A stretch of 64,000 nucleotides of DNA from Eurosta solidaginis (Eukaryota > Arthropoda > Insecta > Diptera > Tephritidae), in assembly GCF_040869045.1 (NCBI RefSeq), contig NC_090322.1:193005477-193069476 (forward strand). The letters run 5' to 3'. Position 1 is the first letter of the stretch. Each line of letters opens with the position of its first letter. Positions 1-11,489 of the stretch are shown here, in pieces. The notes beneath the pieces were generated by a model, which did no database searches, was not told the DNA's origin, and saw nothing but the letters and a program-made list of their open reading frames with translations. A program made the translations under genes and the position numbers.

Positions 1-84
1 TCCGGCAAAGGACCATCACATCGATAACACTCCCCAAAGTCTTCGGGGAGAAACCTTATCGCTACAACAACAACAACAACAACG
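1..84 (+). repeat. 3' end of a (CAA)n-tailed SINE-like repeat, cut by the window edge
   Basis: The stretch CTCCCCAAAGTCTTCGGGGA, then an ACCTTATCGCTA segment and a (CAA)n tail, is the 3' end of a repeat seen complete at 1306-1711, 21498-21899 and 48140-48562. The 5' part lies outside the window. Confidence 0.8.
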
Positions 85-238
85 GTAAAATTTGTTCCAG
101 GAAAGAAAACGCCATAAATGTGACAAGAAAAATTTAGGGTACCCTCATTTAAAACAAAAACATTTGAAAAGCAATTTATCGGCACCTTGATGTTTGTGAT
201 TGTACTCAGCCTGTAGGTATTCTACCAAAAAATAATAT

Positions 239-410
239 GGATCCCAGCCTCGGCTTCGGAGAAGCCGGGGTCATTTTCGGGATTTTCGTTAAAATCTTTT
301 GAACGAGTTAAAACTTTTATTTTCCGCCTTCGGATTATTAACACCGATGTCAAAGCGCGTCGTTTAACACATCTCCCAATATTTTTGGACGCGTATTAGC
401 AGTCGACTTG
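239..410 (+). repeat. Fragment of a long-TIR MITE family
   Basis: It contains the phrases ATGGATCC, TCCGCCTTCGGATTATT and TTTTTGGACGCGTATTAGCAG, which recur in the elements at 18151-18908, 51425-51545, 57257-57698 and 57985-59010. Only the right half is recognisable. The stretch from 411 to 777 has no gene; part of it (about 570-620) resembles the internal GTTGGACCCACCCAGGGTAA segment of the same family. Confidence 0.6.
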
Positions 411-785
411 TTCTAGATTGCAACAGATTTTTTGGAGCCTGAAGCTATCAGCTCAGAAAAAAATAAAAACCCATTACGCTGAAACATCCAAATTTGTATA
501 CCAAATTTTGGTAATTTTGTACGACAGCATGACACTCTAAATACACTGCCAAAGAAATCGGATCGCGAATCCGTCTCCAAATCGGTGTTGGACCCACCCA
601 GGGTAATTTTTTATGAGCGCACCCTATCTGGGAGACTGAATTAAAAGCGCGAACCATGTCCATTGAAAAGTAACATCAACCATGTCCCGATGTATATCTC
701 AAAATCCTGGACGGCGTTCACAAGAAATTGGGATAACTTTTGAAGTATTCAAGGTCGCCGATATGACAACAGCGTGTATCAAAGG

Positions 786-998
786 CAGGCATGCTTAACG
801 AACGAAACGATATCATTTCGTTACGATAATCAACGCTAATAAACGAAACGAAGTGACTTCGTTCCGTTTATTAGCGTTGATTATCGTAACGAAATGATAT
901 CGTTTCGTTCGTTAAGCATGCCTGAAGTCACTTCGTTTCGTTTATTAGCGTTGATTATCGTAACGAAATGATATCGTTTCGTTCGTTAAGCATGCCTG
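786..998. mobile_element. Fold-back hAT-like MITE with three arms and an 8-bp target-site duplication
   Basis: The element begins CAGGCATGCTTAACGAACG and ends in its reverse complement. It is flanked by a perfect 8-bp direct repeat ATCAAAGG (778-785 and 999-1006), the duplication length typical of hAT transposons. Arm 1 (786-854) is followed by one base and its reverse complement (856-924), and then by a third arm (about 925-998) in the same orientation as arm 2. There is no coding capacity. It sits in diverged SINE sequence whose remainder (about 999-1170) continues to the right. Confidence 0.85.
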
Positions 999-1305
999 AT
1001 CAAAGGAATTGTAGCGCAACCAAATCAAGGGTTTGCCAGCGCAATGTCTAGCTTCTCCGACCCAATTTTCAGCCGAGATGAATCATGTCGATCCTAAACT
1101 TCTCACGGTAGGAGGGGATGATGGAATAAGTTAGAAGGTTCATAGTGGTTATATGAAATCGTGATTAATAACATACAATTTGGCTACAAAAAAAGGTGAG
1201 TTTAACTATGAGCCGGAACATTTGCGCAGATAGGTGCACAACGTTAAGTTTGAAACCCATGATGCTTTGTTGGTTTTTCCTGTCATGGGAATGGAAGAAG
1301 ACGCC

Positions 1306-1711
1306 GGCGGGTTAAGTGGTCAGAATATACCCGCGGTAGGTATGCCTGTCGTAAGAGGCGACTAAAATACCATATTCAAGGGGCTGTGTAGCGCAACCCT
1401 TCAGGTTGCCAGCGCAATATATAGCTTCTCCGAACCCAATTGTCAACCTCACCTATTCGCGGAGAATCCTGTTTCACTAACAGACGAGGCTCTGGCGACC
1501 CCATCCTCCTCATGGAACTTGGGGGTGGGGAGGGGGGATGGCCTGAAGGTTTAACGTGGCCATATAAATCGTTCTCGAGACCTTCGGGCTAGCACCTTAA
1601 TGGTGCTGTGTTACCGGAACGTACCGCATCTGTATCCGACAAAGGACCATCACGTCGATAACACTCCCCAAAGCCTTCGGGGAGCAACCTTATCGCTACA
1701 ACAACAACAAC
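1306..1711 (+). mobile_element. (CAA)n-tailed SINE-like element, full length
   Basis: It starts near GCGGGTTAAGTGGTCAGAAT and ends in (CAA)n. The length of about 405 bp and the internal phrases (GGTATGCCTGTCGTAAGAGG, AGCGCAATATATAGCTTCTC, TTTCACTAACAGACGAGGC) match copies at 21498-21899 and 48140-48562 and, inverted, at 25110-26303. No clear tRNA A/B box pair is visible, so it may be SINE-like or a LINE 3' tail. The stretch 1712-2207 is ND-24 intron with nothing else recognised. Confidence 0.8.
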
Positions 1712-2201
1712 GGCCTGAAAAGTGTAAGCACTCCATTTGACAGGTTGAGGAGCAGAAAGGCATTAGAACAGATGGAACAAGGAATACTGAAGCTCCCTTG
1801 ATTTTCCTAGTTGAAACTCATTCTTAATTTATCAGATTTTCTGATAAAATTTTCTATCAGGTAGCATCTCCAGCTATTCGCAATCACAAATTTCTGCCGC
1901 ACGTTTTTCTAACTAAGCGTTCCGATTTTTCCCCCTAAGGCTTCCCAAGATATCGTGAACACGAACGCAGGAATAAGCTTTCTTAAATCGACTCCCCGCT
2001 TTCATCCAGAGCATCTTGATACGCGTAGGACTAAATCTATCTAAAAAATGTTAAAACCAAGGACAGCTTGGTAAATTACCAGTAAATGGTATTCTACCAT
2101 CTCAACCCCCGCCCCTCCTTAAATTTGCAGTTGCTCTGCGTTAATATTATTTAATTATGTCAAAGAGAAAAATTAAAGTGTAAATAAAATTCCTTAATTA
2201 A

Positions 2202-2579
<378 letters not shown>

Positions 2580-3059
2580 ACTTATTGTTGTTATATTTGG
2601 AAGTTAACTTGGGTATAGCTTGCTTCATATATTTTTGGGATTTTTTAGCTTGCTAGCATATTAAAGAAGATTTGTGAACAGCTCAAGCATGATGCTTTTA
2701 ACTGTATTAATGAATATGTATCAATGGGTCAAGAATATGTTACTCAATAGTCAAATCTCGTTTTGTGCGGTAGATAGGCACAAAAAATGTTTGTAAAACT
2801 TTAAAAATTGATTTAAACCTTTATTTTTTGCAATATTTCCAAGAAAGTTTGTTTTTTATGCGGCAGAGGGGAATAAAAAGTTTCAACAAGAATAATGCTA
2901 CAGAGCTACAAAATTGCAAAGGCATGAGAATAATTTTTTCGTCACCCAATTTCAGAATTTCTTTGAAAAAACTGCCGGACAAGGTCAGACGTCGTGCAAA
3001 CAGGCGGGCACATAACTTTGTGTTTATATTTATACGACGGAGAAGCCATTAAAAAGGCG

Positions 3060-3250
3060 CAGCTCTATGAATTAATAGGCCCAGACGGAATAGCCATGCC
3101 AATGCTAAAACACCTGCGCTAAAGGAATAAACTCACGTTTTCAATATTTCATTAAAGTCCTTTGTCATTTCCGAACAAGGGAAAATGGCAAGGATAATTC
3201 CCCTACTAAAGCCTGGGAAACCAGCTAACGAAAGCGACTGTGGTACTTGA
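3060..3250 (+). pseudogene. Jockey-type LINE reverse transcriptase fragment
   Basis: Short translated pieces GPDGIAMPMLKHL and GKMARIIPLLKPGKPAN match the start of the reverse transcriptase domain of jockey-clade LINEs. The same PLLKPGKPAN motif is read on the minus strand near 26580. The fragment is frameshifted and truncated. Between ND-24 and this piece (2580-3060) I see only 3' UTR-like AT-rich sequence, and from 3251 to 4289 nothing I recognise. Confidence 0.65.
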
Positions 3251-4289
3251 CCTGTCATAAGCGCTTCCCAAGGCAGTCGGTTCTATGTACCGGAGCGACT
3301 CGGGATTTTTCCCGACCAAGGACTGTCATTTCAGTGTGACCCCATCTAATTTGTTTCGTCCCTCCCACAAATTGTCATCCTCCCAGCAGCTCCTTGCACC
3401 AGGACTGCTCCATATTCTCTTACTCCGGGAAGGCATCGAAAAGAATCTTTTTAGGACGGTCATATATATAAGGGCCTGAAAAATTTCAATGAACTTCCTA
3501 ATCACATAAAAAGTAGTAATAACTTCAATACTTTTAAAAAAAGTTTATTGGAGCATTGTAAAACCCTTCCAATAAGATAAAGTTTTTCTCCTCTTATTTT
3601 TTACATGATATATCCCATACTGGAGCGCGAAAAGGGAATGGTAATATTGGAAGCAGCAAAATACAATGCATCCGGTCTTAAGGAAAAGAAAATCGGTCGC
3701 CACCTGTAACTCTAGACAGTTCCAACAACTAATTTCGCTGGAATTCGGTATTTCCAGCTGGTATTTACTGTTGCTGATCGGAATCACTCGCATTCCGACA
3801 GCATTAATATAAAAATAAAATTATATAATGTGTAACAAAAATAACGAAAATAAGGCCAAATAAAAGTTGGAGCAGGGGGGATTGGAAACACGTCCTTTTC
3901 AACCTCCCATTATATGTTGAGCTGTGCTAATTCGGAATCTTAAAGTAGGTACATTTAAAGTTGAATATAAATATAACCCTACAATACTCCCCCTTCCGGA
4001 TATTTAATGTTAAATAAATTAAAAGTAACTTTCTTTTTTGTTTTTATGTTTGTAGCTTTTGTTGTTGTTGCTCTTGCAATGTTTGATTGAAAGGCTGATG
4101 TTAATGATGCAGCGGTAACGTCTGAAATAATGACAATCCAAATATACGACGAAGACGACGTCGTGTAGTTGAAAATAAACTAATTTTATAGAAGTGAATC
4201 TAGTTTTTGTACCACCACGTCTACGTCAAATACGCGTTAGAGAGGGCTCTTGTGATGTTCACGATATATTTGGTATATATTTTCAACTT

Positions 4290-5145
4290 CGCGGGTTCGA
4301 ATCGAGCTCAAGGCCTAACAATAATTTTTTATCATTATTATTGTTACGATAAATTTTTTCTTAATTGAAAAAATTTTTAAATTAGAATAGAAGAAAGAAA
4401 AGATTTAGACAACTGCCAAAGCTCGTTGTATAGATCCATTTCGGGAACTGCTAAATTCCTTCATCGGCAACGTTTAGGCGCCGCTGCTATAACCATTCAG
4501 CCATCACAGCGGTTTTTTGTTTGTCTTCATTAATCCTACTTCTATTCTGGTTCGTGCCAATTGATATTCACAACACTGCGACATCTGTTGCAGAATGGAT
4601 GTGAAAATTGGACTTGTTCGATGGCAATGCCGCCATAGTGTCATATTTTATTGACACTTTTTCCCCGTGCTCTGGGATGTATTAACAATTTTTGTTGTTA
4701 TATCGGCCTACTGATTTTAAGATCGCGGGTTCGAATCGAGCTCAAGGCCTAACAATAATTTTTTATCATTATTATTGTTATGATAAATTTTTTCTTAATT
4801 GAAAAAATTTTTAAATTAGAATAGAAGAAAGAAAAGATTTAGACAACTGCCAAAGCTCGTTGTATAGATCCATTTCGGGAACTGCTAAATTCCTTCATCG
4901 GCAACGTTTAGGCGCCGCTGCTATAACCATTCAGCCATCACAGCGGTTTTTTGTTTGTCTTCATTAATCCTACTTCTATTCTGGTTCGTGCCAATTGATA
5001 TTCACAACACTGCGACATCTGTTGCAGAATGGCTGTGAAAATTGGACTTTGTTTGTTGGCAATGCTGCCATAGTGTCATATTTTATTGACACTTTTTCCC
5101 CGTGCTCTGGGATGTATTAACAATTTTTTTGTTGTTATATCGGCC
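4290..5145 (-). repeat. Two tandem copies of a ~420-bp repeat, possibly tRNA-derived
   Basis: Copies at 4290-4708 and 4724-5145 start CGCGGGTTCGAATCGAGCTC and end TTGTTATATCGGCC, separated by 15 bp. They differ by only a few bases (for example GGATGTGAA against GGCTGTGAA). On the minus strand, near 4500 and 4935, the text GATGGCTGAATGGTTATAGC resembles a Pol III A box, which suggests a SINE. The matching B box is not convincing. The AT-rich stretch 5146-7156 contains no recognisable gene; a short imperfect duplication (about 6106-6157 and 6163-6224) is the only structure noted. Confidence 0.65.
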
Positions 5146-7156
5146 AATAAAATTAAACTAAAATTTGTTCTGTTGCCATAGTAGTAGACATGTACATGAA
5201 TATTATGAATAAAGTTTAAAGCTAAAAAAATGTCTGAGGCGTAGCTTCATAGACGCGTATTAGGCACAGCATAAGCAATCTTGAGGTGTGGAGAGATTTT
5301 AGCTGCATGGCATATTTTGCAGACGTCTGCGAAGCTACGCCTCTTGTGTATCTTGCCTAAGTTCAACTTTTTAGGAGATCTAACATTTTTAATTAATATT
5401 GATAAATAATACCAAAAGCAAATACGCTTAAGGTGACTTTTGCGTCGTTTTGGCGCTTGCGTTGCGTCTACATCTGACTTTGAACACACGTGCTTTAATT
5501 GCTTCAATCCATAATCAACGCAACGCCAACGTCAAAGCAACACACAAGTAATTAAGAACTTACGTTCTTCTTAAAGTTTCTTGCATTTTAGAAAAAAACA
5601 CCAATTTTCTATCGCCGTTCAACTAAATAAAAAACATAATTTTTTACTCATGTCGATTTCGTGATCGATCAGGAGAGACCTGAACGATTTCTTTCAAATA
5701 AAGTGTTTGTTAGCGTTCACCGAAGATGGTGAAAACGGCCCCTGGAATTGTTAGCTTATATAGCCAAAGAAAGTTATGCATAAGCAAAATTTAGTCAGCA
5801 CAAAACGAATAGTTAGAGAAAATTTAAAATATAATGTATATGTATAAAATGCATGCAATTTATGAAATCATTTTTATTATATAAAATTAGTTTGACATAT
5901 CAAATTTGTCAATATTATTTTAGTCCTGCTACTTTTAACACATTTATAATATTTAAGAAGAACATTTAAGAAGTAAGAAACATGACTAATGCTTACATTA
6001 ATACGTGTTTCATTTATTTTCATTGAGGTATACGTTTGTAAATAATAAGCATGTTTTTATAAAGTGCATGTGAAGCTCCATAGATAAAATGAGTAATAGA
6101 AGTAACATTGGTTTATATATTACATTTTTAAAATGAAAATCTCCTGCTAAAAAGTAATGGAATGAACATTGGTTTGTACATTACATTTTTAAATGAAAAG
6201 CTCCTGCTAAAAAAGAAGCAGAACCTAACTACATTTTTTTATTTTCGTACTTAACTACACTCCCTTTTGTGATTCAGGATTTCGGGCAAATTTTGAAAAA
6301 ACTCCGAACATCAATTCCTTCATTATATGACATTCGACTGCCTAGTCCACTGCCTTCCACCCTATTCGCAACATAAGCTCAATTTAAGCTGCCAAACTAT
6401 ATAGTAAACAATGCCTACAAGAAACGCTGATAGTTTTACTAAACACTCACACTTGTAATTGACAATGCTGATTCTGCGATGACGTAAACATTGATACTTA
6501 AATTTATGTATGTTCCTTTGATCGCTCACGCATGTCCGCATATTCCCAACAACAGCCTATAATCATGAAAAAGGACTCAAACTGGGAAAGCTTCGGACAC
6601 CTGGTACAGAACAAAAGAACATACAGCAGATACCATTATGCATGTGAGACAGATACATAATTCTCAACGGAATTTTATGTATGCGAAAACAGTTTATCCG
6701 ATTTAATCATGTTGTCACTACTGACTGTCATATGACAATCAAATGATTATCACGGTTGTTTTGTTATTTTTTAAATTCCGCCATTTTCAACCGACGAAAA
6801 CCATATAAAAAATAAGTTTAAAAAATAAAAAAGAGAGCATTTCAAAGCTCCATGCTAAAAGAAAAAAAATCGAAAATAATATTAGAAAATACCAAAAGCT
6901 GTCGGAATGTATGGGGCTCACTCAAAAAATTGATACGCGAAAAATAATAGTGGTTAGTGGTGATTCATTTTTAAATGTGTTTCCGCTTGAGGAAAGCGCT
7001 ATTCTGTTGTTTTGTTATTTTCTGAATTTAAATTGAACATTCTGAAGTCGAATTCTTATAAAACTATTTATTTTAAACAAATAAGAAACGCGTATGCCTT
7101 TATCACGTACAAAATTAAAAACGTAATGAAATAAAGTAAATAAAAAGCAAAAAGCA

Positions 7157-9216
7157 TTGTTTCATTTTTGGCGGAATATAACAATTGTCATTTACAATGA
7201 AATAAAAACCGTGTTAATTCGCCATTTTGATGGCTCACGGAACAAGTATGCTGAAAGTATCAAATTTAGACAAAGTAAGCAAGAAAAAGGCGAATGGATT
7301 GCCGAGTACGCACTTCGTTTAAAAAAGGGCGCTGCATATTGTGAATATGGCGACTTTTTGTATAGGATGTTAACAGAGCAGTTACTGTATAGCGTGGAGT
7401 CACGCTATATTTGCAATGAGGTTATAAGTAAAAAACCAAACAATTTTACTGAGGCATACGAAATTGCGCACACAATCGAACTAACACAAAGTGCAACAAC
7501 AGATATGAAGTGTACAGAGTGGGAACAACCAAGTGAACCAACGTTTAAACTGGGATACGAACCAGTCAAAACAAAAAGAAATGCAAATGCTGAAAAGTTG
7601 ACCAAGAAGCCAAAAGAAAATGTTTTTCGTGTGGAAAATTGGGCCACATTGCCAAAGTGTGCAAGGCAAAACTAGATCAAATTTCAGAGGATGAGCTCGA
7701 ACCAGTTCAGCAGCTGAACAGCATTAATGTATGTAAAGCAGAAGACAGAAAAATGCTTCACGTAAATATCGATGGAAAGCAAATACAGATGGAGCTTGAT
7801 ACGGGTGCCCCATGCGCCATTATTAATTATAAAACTCTTCGCACTATAAAACCGAATTTTAGATTATTAAAAACAGACAGACGATTTACAAGCTACACGG
7901 GGCATAGAGTGAACTGCATGGGTAGGGTTTTAGTAACCGCATCAATGGGGAGGACTAAGCGGCGCCTGAATCTGTATGTTGTCCAAGAAGATTTCGATAC
8001 ACTTTGCGGCAGAGAATGGATCTCACAATTCGCACTTTTCGGAGCTATTTTCGTCAGCCAGGCAAATTAACTCTATAAGTTCAACCGCGCCAAAATTTCA
8101 GAAAACCAACGAGAACGGCTGCAACATCTCCTTGCAAGTTACGAAGAAGTCTTTGACACGACAGCGGGTAAGTTGAGAGGGCCGCCTGCAAAAGTGAAGC
8201 TGAAGGCGGGAGCCATACCAGTGTTCGCACGAGCACGCGAAATCCCAATGGCACTGAGAGAGGCGTATGCCAAGGAAATAGATCGCAAAATCCAGTCTGG
8301 CTTTTACGTGAGTAGAGCATTCGGAATGGGCTTCAGCAACACATGTAGTCGCGAAAAAAAATGGAGATATTCGCATCACTGGCAGTTACAAGCCAACGGT
8401 TAATCCAAGAATGATTATTGACGAACATCCGATTCCTAAAGCGGAAGACTTGTTCAATAAAATGAAAAAAGCGGCGATAGTTTGTCACTTGGATATAACC
8501 GACGCATATACACACCTTACGATGGACGATGATTTCGCACATGTTTTGACATTAAACACAGCTACACACGGACTAGTACGACCGACTCGTGCGGTATATG
8601 GGGCAGCAAATATTCCAGCTATTTGGCAAAGAAAAATGGAGACGCTCCTGCAAGGAGTGCCAAACGTTTTAAATTTCTTTGATGACATCTTGGTGTTCGC
8701 GGAAAATTTTGAAGAGCTGCTGAGGGTTTTGGCGACAACGCTAAATCGCATCAAATGCAATGGTCTACGCTTAAATAAGTCAAAGTGTGTTTTTGCTACT
8801 CCATCAGTGGAGTTTTTAGGCCATCGCATCGACGCACAGGGGGTGCATAAATCTGACAAACACATTGAAGCTGTACTGAATAGCCCCAAACCAACAAATG
8901 TGGAGGAGCTACAGCTGTTTTTAGGAAAAGCTACTTACTATAGTGCATTTATCCCAGACCTGGCGACGAGAGCGCGACCATTGCGCGATATGCTGAAAAG
9001 CGAAAAATTTCACTGGTCCAAAGAGGCAAATTCAGCCTTTGAGTATCTAAAACAGGCGCTGGTTTCTCCACAAGTCTTAATACCCTACAACCCGGCACTA
9101 CCGGTTCTACTAGCGACGGACGCGAGTCAAACAGGGTTGGGAGCGGTGCTATCACATCGCTTAGAGAACGGAACTGAACGACCCATTGCATACGCAAGTC
9201 GAACACTGAATACTGC
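7157..9216 (+). pseudogene. Gypsy-type LTR retrotransposon, 5' part (gag, protease, reverse transcriptase), disrupted
   Basis: The gag frame at 7157-7675 leads into a CCHC zinc knuckle in another frame (GHIAKVC at 7639). This continues into an aspartic protease with DTGAP near 7800 and a stop at 8070. Reverse transcriptase is readable in pieces: a segment at 8173-8403, and 8411 onwards with FFDDILVFA, the YxDD-box equivalent, near 8680, then the start of RNase H. Several frame changes make it non-functional. At 9216 the reading frame is cut in mid RNase H by a BEL element and resumes at 15649 (continuation entry). No 5' LTR was found between 5.2 and 7.15 kb, so the element looks 5'-truncated. 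I see no envelope gene. Confidence 0.85.
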
Positions 9217-9814
9217 TGTTGAGTTCATAATCACAATATTTATAATATTATATTTTAGTTTATAAAGGGTTAATGCGCAAGCATAACAATCATATGTTTG
9301 ACATTTACTTTATATCTTTTTCGTTGTTATTACTTACTTACTGTCTTCATAGTGTACCTATACCAAGTGTGTTCACTAAGCGATAAACGTCAAAACTACA
9401 AACAGCCTCGCTCACCTGATGGAAATCTCAGGTCTAGAGTCGCATTTTTAGTCTCAACGACAACATTTTTGACTACCAATCGTATGGACTTTTTCAATTT
9501 TTCAATCATTCGGAGCATTCGGTAATGGTATCCATTTTGAATTCGCTGTCATTCCGAATCCAGCGAGTGCCTGTCAGAATGCTTGACAGATAAGTCAACA
9601 CACTTGTACTTGTACACTATGACTGTCTTATCCTTGCAACTACCGCCAGCAGAATTCATTGTGTTCTAAACCATTTTAATATAATTAAATAAACATTGTT
9701 AGTTTATACAATTAATGAATATCGAATCGAGTCAGCATTCGTTTATTTAATTGGATACTATTGGTAAGCCGCTACCCCCGTACAGTCCACCGCAGCTGAT
9801 AAACCGCAGCACCA
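9217..9814 (+). repeat. BEL-A 5' LTR (598 bp, contains a MITE)
   Basis: It matches the 316-bp 3' LTR (15328-15643) on both sides of a 282-bp extra segment, which is a 274-bp MITE plus its 8-bp duplication (9348-9621). Apart from this the two LTRs look almost identical; one difference is ATCGAATCG against ATCGTATCG. Confidence 0.93.
9348..9621. mobile_element. hAT-like MITE inside the BEL-A 5' LTR
   Basis: The ends are CATAGTGTAC and GTACACTATG, the start of an imperfect inverted repeat of about 28 bp (AAGTGTGTT and AACACACTT also pair). It is flanked by the 8-bp direct repeat ACTGTCTT (9340-9347 and 9622-9629), which occurs once in the 3' LTR. The size arithmetic (598 - 316 = 274 + 8) proves an insertion rather than a deletion in the other LTR. 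No open reading frame of note. Confidence 0.9.
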
Positions 9815-9821
9815 TTTTTTC

Positions 9822-9839
9822 TGGTCCTTCGAGCCGGAT
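9822..9839 (+). other. BEL-A primer binding site, tRNA-Tyr type
   Basis: TGGTCCTTCGAGCCGGAT begins 7 nt after the LTR end. Its complement matches the 3' end of fly tRNA-Tyr (acceptor stem plus CCA), as far as I recall that tRNA. Confidence 0.75.
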
Positions 9840-10222
9840 TTTCATTCGCAAAACTCGCAACAAGTGCAAGTATAAAATATAAAATCAAGAAATATAAATA
9901 TATTCAGCTTTTTATTTCCTGGCTTTACATACGTTATTTCATTGGATAAAAAACATTATTAATCCAGCATTAAGCATAAACAAGAAAGTTCGAGCAGGTG
10001 TCATAATTTTTATATTTGAAATCTGCCGTGACATTGATCTGCCCGCTACAAATTTTGTATCTACCTTTTCGCATAATTCGTACCGCCTTTGATTTGCCCT
10101 CTGCAAGCAGCAACAATCTAAACCTGAGCAGAAGTAACCACATACATACATACACACATCTATAATATTATAAATTAGTAAAGGGTGCATAAGTTGGTAC
10201 GCTAAGTATATATTTTCACGAA

Positions 10223-11383
10223 ATGTCTGCTTTTGTCAAAACGCGCGATTCTGCCCTTAACTCAATTAAGAGGTATATGACAAAAAGTATGGACGACGCA
10301 TTTATTCTGGATGTTGAAGGTGTCGAAAGCTATTTGGCGTTGTTGAGTGAGCAATGGGCTCGTTTCAACACCGCGCAAGATGCAGTGGAAACTTCATGTG
10401 GATCTGAAAACGCCGAGGTGGAGGAGAACGCGCGCATACAGGCTGAAACGTGGTATACCACAGCTTTGTCCAATTTTAGACGCGTGCACAAATGCAGAGC
10501 TGAATCTTCTCCGATACCTCACTCGCTAGCCACTGTATCTGCGTCAATACGATTGCCCAAAATGGACCTTCCAACATTCGCTGGCGATTCTACTGAATGG
10601 ATAGCCTTTTACGATGCCTTCTGCTCGTTAGTAGATAGCAATGCTGCTTTGCCAGGCGGACACAAGTTGCACTATCTTCGTAGTTGCTTAAAGGGAGATG
10701 CGCTGAGTATAATTAGTGGGTTTAAGATTAGCGACGCAAACTACACTGAGGCGTGGAACCTACTTAAGTCACGCTACAAGGTTATGCGCGTTATCATCGA
10801 AGCGCATCTCACAGCGATAGCGGATATACGAAAGGCTACGAGTGATACTGCGGATGCTATAAAGAGCATACTAAATTCATTCCTTCAGCACATACGAGAG
10901 CTCAAAGCACTAGGAAGACCAGTCGATTTCTGGGACGATTGGTTGGTTCATGAGGTCGTCAACAAATTAGCGTTCGAGACTCGGAAGCAGTGGGAGTTAT
11001 CACTTGTTAGTGAAGAACCACCAACCTTTGAACAGCTGACGTCGTTTTTGGAAATTAGGTGCCGGTCATTGGCTATGCTAAGCACGCCTGCTAATCAGGT
11101 ATCAATAGGGAAGCCCGCAACACCAAAGGTTACTGGCAAATCAACTAAGGTCTTTCACGCTGTACAAACCCAGAAGAGTGTGGAATGTGTGCACTGTAAG
11201 GGCCCACATAAGGTTTATAGCTGTGAAAAGTTTAAAAATCTCGATTTAAGCGCGAAATCGAAGTTTGTGATGGAGTCTGGCTTGTGCACGAACTGCTTGA
11301 GCCCAGGTCATTACAAAGCTAAATGCAATAGTTCGTCTGGATGTAGGTTTTTGTCATTAACGCCATCACACTCTTTTACATAA
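10223..11383 (+). CDS. BEL-A Gag (386 aa as read; C-terminal end frameshifted)
   Basis: This is the structural capsid/nucleocapsid protein of the retrotransposon. The central part (LPKMDLPTFAGDSTEW and the following helical region, about residues 110-290) is the DUF1759 domain found in BEL Gag. Two zinc knuckles follow: CVHCKGPHKVYSCEKF near residue 330 and CTNCLSPGHYKAKC near 365. A third Cys/His cluster starts at 11340 but the frame is lost there. The tail LSLTPSHSFT is out of frame and the ORF stops at 11383. The start ATG lies 384 nt after the primer site. The damaged frame means Gag and the protease-reverse transcriptase part no longer form one polyprotein. Confidence 0.88.
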   Translation: MSAFVKTRDSALNSIKRYMTKSMDDAFILDVEGVESYLALLSEQWARFNTAQDAVETSCGSENAEVEENARIQAETWYTTALSNFRRVHKCRAESSPIPHSLATVSASIRLPKMDLPTFAGDSTEWIAFYDAFCSLVDSNAALPGGHKLHYLRSCLKGDALSIISGFKISDANYTEAWNLLKSRYKVMRVIIEAHLTAIADIRKATSDTADAIKSILNSFLQHIRELKALGRPVDFWDDWLVHEVVNKLAFETRKQWELSLVSEEPPTFEQLTSFLEIRCRSLAMLSTPANQVSIGKPATPKVTGKSTKVFHAVQTQKSVECVHCKGPHKVYSCEKFKNLDLSAKSKFVMESGLCTNCLSPGHYKAKCNSSSGCRFLSLTPSHSFT

Positions 11384-11489
11384 CACCGCTTCTACATCCA
11401 ATGCCGCTGTAACCGCCGCACATTTCACCGCACCCAAACCACATAAAACCTCATTTAGTACTGAGCCGTCTACAAGTAGCGCTACCGCA

